Part shown: one piece after another, positions 16,234-25,655 of the stretch
Layout: the number at the start of each line of letters is the position of its first letter
How positions within the stretch are numbered: the stretch's first letter is position 1
Notes under the pieces: model-generated
Databases searched by the model: none
What the model saw: only the letters and a program-made list of their open reading frames with translations
What the model was told of the DNA's origin: nothing
Assembly: GCA_964013575.1 (NCBI GenBank)
Contig: CAXGWP010000011.1
Location: 1 to 54,904, forward strand
Reading direction: 5' to 3'
DNA length: 54,904 nt
Source: BJGV01 sp964013575
GTDB lineage: Bacteria; Pseudomonadota; Gammaproteobacteria; Burkholderiales; Nitrosomonadaceae
Position numbers and translations under genes: made by a program

Positions 16234-16851
16234 ATGAAAAAAGTATTAGGTAACTTATTTATTCTTAGTGCGCCCTCTGGAACTGGAAAAACCAGTTTGA
16301 GTAAATCACTAATTCAGAGGAATATGGATTTATGGCTATCAATTTCATATACTTCAAGACTGAAGCGCGCTAATGAAATAGAGGGTCAAGATTATCATTT
16401 TGTAGAGAGGAATACTTTTGAAAAAATGTTAGAAAATGGAGAGTTTATAGAAAGTGCTGAGATTTATGGAAATTTATATGGTAGCTCTAAGAAATGGATA
16501 AATGAAACTATAAATTCTGGAAAAGATGTTTTACTTGAAATTGATGGGAAAGGAGCGCAACAGGTACGTAAAATTTTTTCTAATGTAGTTAGTATTTTTA
16601 TACTACCACCTTCATTAGAGGTATTAGAAAATCGTTTAAATAATCGTAATCAAGATAGTAAAGAGGTGATTGCCAAGAGAATGGATTCGGCAAGAAATGA
16701 AATTAGCCATGTTAATGAATATGATTATGTTATTATCAACGATAATATTGATAAGGCCATACAAGAATTAGTTTCTATTGTACAGTCAGAGAGGTTAAGA
16801 ATGTCAATGCAGATTGTTCGTTATAGGAACTTAGTAACACAGTTTTTATAA
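16234..16851 (+). CDS. gmk: Guanylate kinase
   Basis: Gmk phosphorylates GMP to GDP with ATP. The 205-residue protein shows the P-loop SAPSGTGKTSL near residue 11, the GMP-binding SYTSRLKR and GQDYHFV blocks and the EIDGKGAQQVRK block. Length is normal. GAGGATCTAAT in front of ATG 16234 supplies the ribosome site. It precedes rpoZ and spoT, the standard gmk-rpoZ-spoT order of proteobacteria, which joins guanine nucleotide synthesis and ppGpp metabolism. Confidence 0.96.
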   Translation: MKKVLGNLFILSAPSGTGKTSLSKSLIQRNMDLWLSISYTSRLKRANEIEGQDYHFVERNTFEKMLENGEFIESAEIYGNLYGSSKKWINETINSGKDVLLEIDGKGAQQVRKIFSNVVSIFILPPSLEVLENRLNNRNQDSKEVIAKRMDSARNEISHVNEYDYVIINDNIDKAIQELVSIVQSERLRMSMQIVRYRNLVTQFL

Positions 16852-16885
16852 GTATAATTTTAATTTTTTTATTAGGAGAAATAGT

Positions 16886-17092
16886 TTGGCAAGGATTACG
16901 GTAGAAGATTGTTTAATAAAAATACATAACCGATTTGATATGACTCTGGCTGCAACAATCAGGGCAAGGCAAATTTCAATTGGAAGTCCTCCTATGGTAG
17001 AGATAAATAGAGACAAACCTACAGTTATCGCATTACGTGAATTGGCTCAAGGGGAAATAGGAGGAGAAATTATCAGAATGGATTCTGCCTGA
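16886..17092 (+). CDS. rpoZ: RNA polymerase omega subunit
   Basis: Omega (68 residues) assists assembly of RNA polymerase and forms part of a ppGpp site. The sequence MARITVEDCLIKIHNRFDMTLAA and the RARQI and ALREL blocks are diagnostic. Translation starts at TTG 16886, with AGGAGAA about five bases upstream; no ATG is available at the right place. It lies between gmk and spoT. Confidence 0.95.
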   Translation: MARITVEDCLIKIHNRFDMTLAATIRARQISIGSPPMVEINRDKPTVIALRELAQGEIGGEIIRMDSA

Positions 17093-17206
17093 AATCATAC
17101 TATATAGATATTTATAAATTTTTTTCCTGTTTATTTAACTAGGTATAAATATTTTATCTAATATTATAGAGGCGTTAAAAATATCCCTGTCTCGCTACTT
17201 TATATT

Positions 17207-19402
17207 ATGAGTCAATTAGAGCGACAGAAAAATAAGGAAGGTCCTGTATTAGCAGAGATTCATCCTAATGTTACTTCTTATATTTCTAAGGCAGAATTGT
17301 TATTTCGTGAACTATCTACCTATTTAAAACAGAAAGATATCTCTAAACTTAGAAGTGCTTACCTTTTTAGTCAAAATGCTCATTCTGGGCAGTATCGTGA
17401 ATCTGGCGAACCTTATATTTCTCATCCTCTAGCTGTTACTACCATACTCAGTAAAATGCATCTAGATACTCAAACGCTAACTGCGGCGTTTCTTCATGAT
17501 GTAATAGAAGATACCCATGTTCCTAAATCAGAGATTAGAAAGAAATTTGGAGAAGAAGTTGCTGAGTTGGTAGATGGCGTATCTAAGTTAGATAGGATTG
17601 AATTTCAAACACAGGCAGATGCTCAGGCGGAAAATTTTCGTAAGATGTTGTTAGCAATGGCGCGTGATGTACGTATTATTATTATAAAGCTTGCAGATAG
17701 GCTGCATAATATGCGAACACTTGAGGTAAGGAGGCTTGATAAAAGACGCCGTACTGCTCGTGAAACAATGGAAATTTATGCACCTATTGCCAACCGGTTA
17801 GGTCTTAACAATATCTATCAGGAATTACAGGAACTTAGTTTTCGTTATCTTTTCCCAACACGCTATAAAGTTTTGACCAAAGCAACAAAGGCAGTTAGAG
17901 GTAATCGGAGAGAAGTACTTAAGAAAATGCTTGATGCGATCCGGAAATGCTTGCAAGATGCAGGGATCATTACAAAGGTAAGTGGGCGAGAGAAGCAACT
18001 TTATAGTATCTATAAAAAGATGGTAGAAAAACACCTTACATTTTCTGAAATCTTCGATATTTATGGGTTCCGTATTGTTGTAGAAGACATACCTTCATGC
18101 TATGTTGCACTTGGAGCACTTCATGGTTTATATAACCCTATTCCAGGTAAATTCAAAGATTATATTGCCATTCCAAAGGAGAACGGCTATCAGTCATTGC
18201 ACAGTACTTTATTAGGGCCATATGGTATGCCTATTGAAATGCAGATTCGAACAGATGAAATGCATAGGATTGCAGAATCTGGTGTTGCCTCACATTGGCT
18301 ATATAAGAGTTCTGATTCTGATTTAAAATCTGGTCTAAATGATATGCACCTTAGGACGCATCAGTGGTTACAAAATTTGTTAGAAACCCTTAGTGATTCT
18401 GATGATTCTTTAGAGTTTTTGGAGCATCTTAGAATTGATCTGTTTCCAGGGGAAGTTTATGTTTGTACCCCACAGGGGAAAGTTATAGCTTTACCAAAGG
18501 AATCAACAGCCGTTGATTTTGCTTATGCAGTGCATACTGATATTGGGAATAGTTGTGTGGCTGTCAAAATCAATGGAGAGCATGCTTCATTACGAACAAA
18601 ACTTAGAAGTGGAGATCGTGTTGAAATTATGACAGCATCTCATGCAGAACCTAAACCTGCTTGGTTAACTTATGTATCGACTAGTAAAGCTAGATCCCAA
18701 ATTCGTCATTTCTTAAAGGCCTTGCAGGCTGAAGAATCAGCTGAATTTGGGAGACGTTTATTAAATCAGGCTCTATTATCCTTTAATGTTAATCCAAAAA
18801 AAATAAATGCAGCTCAATGGCAGAAGCTTGCACGGGAAAGCGGTGCTAAATCAAAGAAAGAGCTATTAAAGGATATGGGGCTAGGGAAACATTTGCCAGC
18901 TGTTGTTGCAAGGAGATTTGCGAAGCCTGGGGAGGTTCTTACTAGGAAGAGTGTTAAAAATGATACTATTGCTATTCTTGGGACAGAGGGTATGGTAGTA
19001 CAGTTTGCAACATGTTGTCGCCCTATTCCGGGAGATCATATTGTGGGTTTCATAAAGAAAAATCATGGGCTTGTAATTCATATATATGACTGCCCCATGA
19101 TTGCAAAAAATAGAAATAATAAGAATAGCTGGTTAGACGTAACTTGGAGTAATAATATAGCTAGGCCTTTTGAGGCTAATATTAAAATGGTAGTTGCAAA
19201 TCAAAGAGGAGTATTAGCTAGGGTAGCTGAAAGCATTGCTGAGTCAGATTCTAATATTGATAATATTTCTATGGAAGGTGATGGTGCTCATTCAAATATA
19301 AATTTCACATTGCAAGTTAATAATAGAAAGCATCTGGCACAATTAATGCGTGGGTTAAGGCACATTCATGAGGTTACTAGAATTTCCAGAGCGAAAGGTT
19401 AA
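17207..19402 (+). CDS. spoT: Bifunctional (p)ppGpp synthetase/hydrolase
   Basis: The 731-residue RelA/SpoT-family enzyme has the whole long architecture. The HD hydrolase domain (about 40-200) keeps HDVIEDT. The synthetase domain (about 235-375) has GREKQLYSIYKKM and the GYQSLH substrate site. The TGS domain follows (about 415-475). A zinc-finger/helical region contains CCRPIPGDHIVGF, and an ACT/RRM domain ends the protein. Both active sites look intact, so this is probably the cell's SpoT-type enzyme. It is third in gmk-rpoZ-spoT and is convergent with metH, only 24 bases from its stop. Confidence 0.95.
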   Translation: MSQLERQKNKEGPVLAEIHPNVTSYISKAELLFRELSTYLKQKDISKLRSAYLFSQNAHSGQYRESGEPYISHPLAVTTILSKMHLDTQTLTAAFLHDVIEDTHVPKSEIRKKFGEEVAELVDGVSKLDRIEFQTQADAQAENFRKMLLAMARDVRIIIIKLADRLHNMRTLEVRRLDKRRRTARETMEIYAPIANRLGLNNIYQELQELSFRYLFPTRYKVLTKATKAVRGNRREVLKKMLDAIRKCLQDAGIITKVSGREKQLYSIYKKMVEKHLTFSEIFDIYGFRIVVEDIPSCYVALGALHGLYNPIPGKFKDYIAIPKENGYQSLHSTLLGPYGMPIEMQIRTDEMHRIAESGVASHWLYKSSDSDLKSGLNDMHLRTHQWLQNLLETLSDSDDSLEFLEHLRIDLFPGEVYVCTPQGKVIALPKESTAVDFAYAVHTDIGNSCVAVKINGEHASLRTKLRSGDRVEIMTASHAEPKPAWLTYVSTSKARSQIRHFLKALQAEESAEFGRRLLNQALLSFNVNPKKINAAQWQKLARESGAKSKKELLKDMGLGKHLPAVVARRFAKPGEVLTRKSVKNDTIAILGTEGMVVQFATCCRPIPGDHIVGFIKKNHGLVIHIYDCPMIAKNRNNKNSWLDVTWSNNIARPFEANIKMVVANQRGVLARVAESIAESDSNIDNISMEGDGAHSNINFTLQVNNRKHLAQLMRGLRHIHEVTRISRAKG

Positions 19403-19426
19403 TTTTTATATAGAAATGTTATGGAA

Positions 19427-22400
19427 TTATCTTTCATAGGCTAGAATCGGAGCAAGCCATTGCTCAGCTTGCTGTAGTGTCCATTCTTTTCTCTTTGCAT
19501 AGTCCTCTACTTGGTCTTTATCAATTTTACCAACAGCAAAATACTTAGCATTAGGGTGAGAAAAATAGAATCCAGACACTGCTGCCGTTGGGACCATAGC
19601 ATAAGATTCAGTAATGGTAATTCCTGTATTTTTTGAGGCTTCTAATAATCTAAATAATGGCCCTTTCTCTGTATGGTCAGGGCAAGCTGGGTATCCAGGT
19701 GCTGGGCGAATGCCACGATATTTTTCAGAAATAAGGTCTTCATTATCTAGAGTTTCATTTTTAGCATAGCCCCAGAATTCACGTCGTATTCTTGCATGTA
19801 AATGTTCTGCAAAAGCTTCAGCTAAACGATCAGCGAGCGCTTTAAGTATGATCCCGTTATAGTCATCATGTTTATCTTCATAATCTTTTACTTTTGCATC
19901 AATACCAAAACCTGTAGATACAGCAAAGGCTCCAATATAATCATTAATGCTAGATTCTTTTGGAGCAATAAAATCAGCAAGAGATAAATTAGGTCGTCCT
20001 GATGGCTTTCTAGTTTGTTGTCGAATTGTATGGTATTTCATTGCAATTTTAGTTTTTGTTTCGTCTGTATATATCTCAATATCATCGCTATTTATGGAGT
20101 TGGCAGGGAATAGTCCGTATACTGCATTGGCTGTTAACCATTTTTGGTCAATAATTTTCTTTAGTATTATTTGTGCATCACGGAATAAATTTCTGGCAGT
20201 TTCACCTACAACACTATCATTGAGAATATCAGGGTACCTTCCGGTTAGCTCCCAGGCTTGAAAAAATGGAGTCCAATCAATATAGGCTGCAATTTTATCA
20301 AGAGGGTAGTTTCTTAAAGTACGAACTCCAATGAAACCTGGCTTGAAAGAAGAGTAGCTTTCCCAGTCAGTTTTAAATGCATTGTTTCTGGCTTCTTCTA
20401 TCGATAGCATTGGACCTTGTCCTTTTTTATTTTTGTGTCGGGCCCTGACTTTTTCATACTCAGATTTGATGTCTTGAATATAATTCTCTTTTAAATTCTG
20501 TGATAATAATTTACTGCACACGCCTACCGCTCTGCTAGCATCTGGTACCCATACAGTCACCCCATCATAATAAGGAGCTATTTTTACTGCTGTATGTACA
20601 CGAGAAGTAGTCGCCCCACCAATTAATAAAGGAATAGTAAATCCTTGGCGTTGCATCTCTTTAGCTACGTATGCCATTTCTTCTAATGAAGGGGTTATTA
20701 ATCCTGATAAGCCAATCATATCAGCTTGTTCACGTCGCGCAGTTTCTAAAATTTCTGTACAGGGAACCATCACACCCATATTTACGACTTCGAAGTTATT
20801 ACATTGAAGCACTACTGTAACAATATTTTTACCAATATCATGTACATCACCTTTAACTGTGGCGATAATAATTTTCCCTTTTGCCTCTGAGTCACCAGAT
20901 GCCTGCTTTTCTTTCTCAATAAAAGGTAAAAGATAGGCTACAGCTTGCTTCATTACTCTTGCTGATTTTACTACTTGTGGTAGGAACATTTTTCCTGACC
21001 CAAATAAATCACCAACAACACTCATTCCGTTCATTAATGGCCCTTCAATGACTTGAATGGGGCGGCCGCCTTGGTTATTTATTTCAGTCCTTGCTTCTTC
21101 TGTATCTTCTATTATGTAGTTATTAATTCCCTTAACTAGAGCATGTGTAAGCCGTTGCTGGACTGATTCATCACGCCAACTAAGATCCTCAACGTTTTCC
21201 TTTTTGTGTCCCTTAAAATGCTCAGCAAAATCAACTAGTCTCTCGGTGGCATCTGGGCGTTTGTTAAACAACACATCTTCAATATGTTCTAGTAAATCAT
21301 TTGGTATATCGGAATAAACGCCTAGTTGTCCTGCGTTAACTATTCCCATAGTCATTCCTGAGTTGACAGCATGATATAAAAAAGCTGTATGAATTGCCTC
21401 GCGTATTGCTTCTTGGCCACGGAATGAGAATGAAACATTGGAAACTCCTCCACTTATTTTGGCATAAGGCAAGGTTTGTTTAATGATTCGTGTGGCCTCT
21501 ATGAAATCAATACCATAGTTGTTGTGTTCTTCAATGCCTGTAGCTACTGCAAAAATATTCGGATCAAAAATAATATCTTCTGGAGGAAAGTTTATCTGAT
21601 CAACTAATATTTTGTAGCATCGAGTACATATTTCTATTTTTCGTTCTTGTGAGTCTGCTTGGCCTGATTCATCAAAGGCCATTACAATCACAGCTGCACC
21701 ATAGCTACGGGCAAGTTTAGCGTGCTTAATAAATTCTTCTTCACCTTCTTTCAGGCTAATAGAATTTATTACAGCCTTTCCTTGTATTCTTTTTAAACCA
21801 GCCTCAATAACAGACCATTTACTTGAATCAATCATTATTGGAACTCGACTGATATCCGGTTCAGCTGCGATCAGGTTAAGGAACGTCACCATAGCTTTTT
21901 CTGAATCAAGCATGGCCTCATCCATATTGATATCAATAATTTGTGCACCATTTTCTACCTGATTACGTGCAATAGTCAGTGCTTCCGTATAATTATTATT
22001 TAATATTAAGCGAGAAAAGGCCTTTGATCCTGTGACATTTGTTCGTTCACCTACATTTACAAATAATGAGCTATCGCTGATATTTAAAGGTTCTAAGCCT
22101 GAAAGTCGTAATTCTTTTGTTATATTAGGAATTACCCGCGGGGGGAGTCCGTTTATTTCTTCTGAAATGGCCTTGATATGTGCAGGTGTTGTGCCACAGC
22201 AGCCTCCTACAATATTAACGAAACCTGATTGTGCAAAATCTTTAATTATTTTTGCTGTATATTTGGGCGACTCATCATAACCTGTTTCCGCAAGGGGGTT
22301 TGGTAAGCCAGCATTAGGATGTGCGCTAATATAAACTCCAGCAACTTTAGAAAGTTCTTCTATATATGGTCTCATTAGTTCAGCTCCAAGTGCACAGTTA

Positions 22401-23140
22401 AGCCCAACTGATAAAGGCTTAATATGGCTTACTGAATTCCAGAATGCCTCAGTTGTTTGTCCAGAAAGTGTTCGACCAGAAGCATCAGTTATTGTTGCTG
22501 AAATCATAATAGGAATACTAGTATTAGAGGCTTCAAGATACTGGTTTATCGCGAATAGGGCAGCTTTCGCATTAAGTGAGTCAAAGATAGTTTCCACAAA
22601 TAAAATGTTTACACCACCATCCACCAAGCCTCGAATAGATTCCGTATAATCACTTACTAATATATCAAAAGTAATATTACGAAATCCTGGATCATTTACA
22701 TCTGGTGAAATAGAACTAGTTTTAGTTGTTGGGCCTAATATACCAGCAACAAAGCGAGGTCTATTTGGGATCTTTGCTTCTATAGTTTGTACTGCCTCCT
22801 GTGCTAATTTTGCACTTGAAAAATTTAGTTCATATACTAGATCCTGCATATGATAATCTGCCATTGAAGCAGAATTAGAACTGAACGTGTTGGTCTCAAT
22901 AATGTCAGCACCAGCTTCTAGATAACCAGTATGAATTTCATGGATAATTTGGGGCTGAGTAAGTGTTAGGAGGTCATTATTTCCCTTGAGATCATGAGGA
23001 TAATCCTTAAAACGTGTGCCACGGTAATCTTCTTCATTCAGCTTATAACTTTGAATCATGGTTCCCATTGCACCATCTAGTAACAAGATTCTGTTAGTAA
23101 GAAGATCATGTAATAGCTTAGTGCGTTGTTGGTTGTTCAT
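19427..23140 (-). CDS. metH: Cobalamin-dependent methionine synthase
   Basis: MetH moves a methyl group from methyltetrahydrofolate to homocysteine through methylcobalamin. The 1237-residue protein is full length. The homocysteine domain (about 1-330) has zinc cysteines in GLNCALG and GGCCGTTP. The pterin-binding domain follows (about 355-620). The B12 cap and Rossmann domain contains GDVHDIGKN with the cobalt-ligating His. A C-terminal AdoMet reactivation domain contains RPAPGYPACPDH. All parts appear intact, so the cell must obtain cobalamin by synthesis or uptake. No cobalamin or SAH riboswitch was recognised upstream. Confidence 0.97.
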   Translation of the reverse strand: MNNQQRTKLLHDLLTNRILLLDGAMGTMIQSYKLNEEDYRGTRFKDYPHDLKGNNDLLTLTQPQIIHEIHTGYLEAGADIIETNTFSSNSASMADYHMQDLVYELNFSSAKLAQEAVQTIEAKIPNRPRFVAGILGPTTKTSSISPDVNDPGFRNITFDILVSDYTESIRGLVDGGVNILFVETIFDSLNAKAALFAINQYLEASNTSIPIMISATITDASGRTLSGQTTEAFWNSVSHIKPLSVGLNCALGAELMRPYIEELSKVAGVYISAHPNAGLPNPLAETGYDESPKYTAKIIKDFAQSGFVNIVGGCCGTTPAHIKAISEEINGLPPRVIPNITKELRLSGLEPLNISDSSLFVNVGERTNVTGSKAFSRLILNNNYTEALTIARNQVENGAQIIDINMDEAMLDSEKAMVTFLNLIAAEPDISRVPIMIDSSKWSVIEAGLKRIQGKAVINSISLKEGEEEFIKHAKLARSYGAAVIVMAFDESGQADSQERKIEICTRCYKILVDQINFPPEDIIFDPNIFAVATGIEEHNNYGIDFIEATRIIKQTLPYAKISGGVSNVSFSFRGQEAIREAIHTAFLYHAVNSGMTMGIVNAGQLGVYSDIPNDLLEHIEDVLFNKRPDATERLVDFAEHFKGHKKENVEDLSWRDESVQQRLTHALVKGINNYIIEDTEEARTEINNQGGRPIQVIEGPLMNGMSVVGDLFGSGKMFLPQVVKSARVMKQAVAYLLPFIEKEKQASGDSEAKGKIIIATVKGDVHDIGKNIVTVVLQCNNFEVVNMGVMVPCTEILETARREQADMIGLSGLITPSLEEMAYVAKEMQRQGFTIPLLIGGATTSRVHTAVKIAPYYDGVTVWVPDASRAVGVCSKLLSQNLKENYIQDIKSEYEKVRARHKNKKGQGPMLSIEEARNNAFKTDWESYSSFKPGFIGVRTLRNYPLDKIAAYIDWTPFFQAWELTGRYPDILNDSVVGETARNLFRDAQIILKKIIDQKWLTANAVYGLFPANSINSDDIEIYTDETKTKIAMKYHTIRQQTRKPSGRPNLSLADFIAPKESSINDYIGAFAVSTGFGIDAKVKDYEDKHDDYNGIILKALADRLAEAFAEHLHARIRREFWGYAKNETLDNEDLISEKYRGIRPAPGYPACPDHTEKGPLFRLLEASKNTGITITESYAMVPTAAVSGFYFSHPNAKYFAVGKIDKDQVEDYAKRKEWTLQQAEQWLAPILAYER

Positions 23141-23488
23141 GTTGAGCTACATTTATGGATTCAAAATATGTGGAATTTTATCATGCCACATAAATTAGGC
23201 TGCTATTAAGTGTTTAATATAAAAAGAATGGGTAGCTTGGGTTTGTATGGCTATAAAGGTAATAATCTATGCATATAATATTTTCACGGTTATTTTAATT
23301 AGATATAGCAGTTATTTCTTGAGAAATAATTGGAAGATTTGTATGATACAGTTCAATCATTTACTAGACTTATCTTGATGCTAAGCAAGTTTATCAGATA
23401 TCTTTTTTAAGAAAAAATATATCTATTTAGGAGGCACATAAGATTTAGTATTCTTCTAGAGTAATTTTTATGCTGTTTTATATAGAAT
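23141..23488. other. 348-base leader between ubiK and metH
   Basis: No gene is visible. Three inverted repeats stand out: TATGTGG/CCACATA (23167-23173 and 23186-23192), about 27 bases above the metH ATG; TTATTTCT/AGAAATAA (23312-23319 and 23322-23329); and an AT-only near-palindrome at 23396-23424 with two 6-bp arms. The first could regulate metH, and the last could act as a weak two-way terminator. I looked for, and did not see, the conserved cores of cobalamin or SAH riboswitches. Confidence 0.45.
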
Positions 23489-23755
23489 CTAGGTTTTTTT
23501 AGAACTCCTTTTTTTATTTGGCTTTAGTTGTTTCTCCAAGTCAGTAATTTTTGATTCCAATTCAGCTAACTGTGTACGTGCGCGTATCAGCATCTCTTGT
23601 TGTACGTCAAATTCATCACGCGTTACCAGATCTAATTTTGAGAATACTCCAGATAATAGAACACGCATATTTTGTTCTACATCTTTTACAGGACTTTGTG
23701 CTACTAAATCATTTACTTTTGAACTGATTTCATCCAATATTTTTTGGTTTAGCAT
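23489..23755 (-). CDS. ubiK: UbiK family ubiquinone biosynthesis accessory factor
   Basis: The 88-residue protein matches the BMFP/YqiC family, now called UbiK. The N-terminal half is amphipathic (ILDEISSKVNDLVAQSPV). The C-terminal half is a coiled coil with the DVQQEMLIRARTQLAELE pattern, followed by a Lys-rich end. UbiK supports aerobic ubiquinone synthesis by helping lipid intermediates reach the Ubi complex. It agrees with ubiH further along the window. It is divergent from amgK. Confidence 0.9.
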   Translation of the reverse strand: MLNQKILDEISSKVNDLVAQSPVKDVEQNMRVLLSGVFSKLDLVTRDEFDVQQEMLIRARTQLAELESKITDLEKQLKPNKKRSSKKT

Positions 23756-23853
23756 AATTTCTCCTTTGCTTTATAACACGAATTAGAATAATCGTTGATA
23801 TTCACATGATAAAATCTCATATTTTTAAGAAATAGGCAATCGGTAGAAGGATT

Positions 23854-24873
23854 ATGGATAAATCGGAACGTTATCAGATTTTAGAAAGTTGGGTTAAAGG
23901 TCAATTCCCAGCAAGACAGTTTTCTATATTACCAGTTTCTATTGATGCAAGCTTTCGTCAATATTTTCGAATAACATTTAATGATAAATTTACTCCAAAA
24001 ACTTTAATTATAATGGATGCGCCACCACAGCATGAGGATTGTGTTTCATTTCTGCATGTTGCTGATATTTTCTCTATAGCAAATGTTAACGTTCCAAAAA
24101 TCCTAGGAAGAGATTTCAAGCAAGGGTTTTTGTTACTTTCAGATTTTGGAAATACTACATATATGGAGGCATTACATGAAGGATATTCGGTTGCAGATGG
24201 TTTATATCATGATGCTATAGATTCGTTAATTAGGATTCAATTAGCTAGTTGTTCTGGAAAATTACCAAATTACGACCATACGCTTCTTTTTAATGAATTA
24301 AGTCTGTTTCCAACATGGTATTTGGAAAAGCACTTACATATAGAATTAAATAAAAAACAGAGGAGAAATCTTAGTGCTTGTTTTGCAGAAATTTTGAAGA
24401 ATAATCTTGCCCAACCTAAAGTATATGTTCATCGTGACTTTCACTCACGAAATCTTATGGTAACTGACCCCAATCCTGGTATTATTGATTTTCAAGATGC
24501 CGTTTATGGACCTATTACATATGATCTAGTATCTATCTTTAAGGATGCATATGTTTATTGGGAAGAAGAAAAAATACTTGATTGGGTAATACGTTATTGG
24601 GAACAAGCAAGGAAAAGAGGCATCCCTGTAGTAAATAATTTTTCAGATTTCTACCGTGATTTTGAGTGGATGGGAGTGCAGCGGCATCTCAAGATTTTAG
24701 GTATATTTGCACGTTTATGTTATCGCGATGGCAAAAAAAACTATCTTAAAGATATACCTATAGTAATTAATCATTTGAAAAAAACTTGTGATCGTTATCG
24801 TGAACTTAATTTTTTGTCTGAACTATTAAGTGAATTAGAGAGCAAGGAGAGCAAGGAAAAAATTAGAGATTAA
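23854..24873 (+). CDS. amgK: N-acetylmuramate/N-acetylglucosamine kinase
   Basis: AmgK phosphorylates MurNAc and GlcNAc at the anomeric position in the cell-wall recycling route that bypasses MurA. The 339-residue protein is of the aminoglycoside phosphotransferase fold, with the catalytic loop VHRDFHSRNLM and the metal motif IDFQDAVYGP. The early block ASFRQYFRI is typical of the family. It is followed two bases later by murU, the partner enzyme, which makes the assignment stronger than fold alone. Confidence 0.93.
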   Translation: MDKSERYQILESWVKGQFPARQFSILPVSIDASFRQYFRITFNDKFTPKTLIIMDAPPQHEDCVSFLHVADIFSIANVNVPKILGRDFKQGFLLLSDFGNTTYMEALHEGYSVADGLYHDAIDSLIRIQLASCSGKLPNYDHTLLFNELSLFPTWYLEKHLHIELNKKQRRNLSACFAEILKNNLAQPKVYVHRDFHSRNLMVTDPNPGIIDFQDAVYGPITYDLVSIFKDAYVYWEEEKILDWVIRYWEQARKRGIPVVNNFSDFYRDFEWMGVQRHLKILGIFARLCYRDGKKNYLKDIPIVINHLKKTCDRYRELNFLSELLSELESKESKEKIRD

Positions 24874-24875
24874 TC

Positions 24876-25616
24876 ATGGAGCATAAAGCGGGACAATTTA
24901 GCGCAATGATTTTGGCTGCTGGACGCGGAATACGTATGCGTCCCATGACTGATAATATGCCAAAGCCATTACTTTCTGTGGGAAATAAAATGTTGATTGA
25001 ATATCATATTGAAAATCTAGCACGTGCTGGTTTTATAGATATTGTCATTAATCATGCTTATTTGGGTGCAATGATTGAGGCAGCATTAGGTAATGGAAGT
25101 CGCTATGGAGTTAATATTTGTTATTCCCGGGAAGCAATGGCATTAGAAACTGCAGGTGGCATTGTAAAGGCACTACCTTTATTAGAAAGAAAGAATGCAG
25201 ATAAGTGTCTAGGGTATCCCTTTATTGTAGTTAATGCTGATATATATTGTGAATATGATTTTGCTAAATTGCTGCCTATTTTAAGGCAGATGATAACTGG
25301 TAAAGATATGGCACATCTGGTAATGGTAAATAATCAGGAGCATCATTCAGATGGAGATTTCTTTCTTGATTCTGGTAGGTTATTACAGGCTGGGAGAGAG
25401 AAGCTTACTTTTAGTGGGATTAGTGTTTATAAGCCATCTTTTTTTAATAAGATTAGGTCTGGAGTAGTATTAAAGCTAGCACCAAAATTATGTGAGGCAA
25501 TTAAAGAAGGAAATGTTAGTGGTGAGCATTATAAAGGTTTTTGGATAGATGTTGGCACGCCAGAGAGGTTACATAAGATTGATGCTAAACTTCAAAGTAA
25601 ACAAGGAAAACACTAA
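24876..25616 (+). CDS. murU: N-acetylmuramate alpha-1-phosphate uridylyltransferase
   Basis: MurU makes UDP-MurNAc from MurNAc-1-phosphate and UTP. The 246-residue nucleotidyltransferase begins with the signature ILAAGRGIRMRPMTDNMPK and PLLSVGNKMLIEYHIE. A later VVNADIYCEYDF holds the metal-binding Asp, and the end WIDVGTPERL is standard. It starts two bases after the amgK stop and is certainly cotranscribed with it. With MltF it shows recycling of peptidoglycan in this cell. Confidence 0.93.
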   Translation: MEHKAGQFSAMILAAGRGIRMRPMTDNMPKPLLSVGNKMLIEYHIENLARAGFIDIVINHAYLGAMIEAALGNGSRYGVNICYSREAMALETAGGIVKALPLLERKNADKCLGYPFIVVNADIYCEYDFAKLLPILRQMITGKDMAHLVMVNNQEHHSDGDFFLDSGRLLQAGREKLTFSGISVYKPSFFNKIRSGVVLKLAPKLCEAIKEGNVSGEHYKGFWIDVGTPERLHKIDAKLQSKQGKH

Positions 25617-25655
25617 TTTTTTCTTTATTCTATTAATCTTGTAATAGTATTATTT

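Noticed and set aside
23141..23488. Cobalamin or SAH riboswitch upstream of metH
   Set aside because: Neither the B12-box nor the SAH aptamer core was found in the leader on the coding strand.
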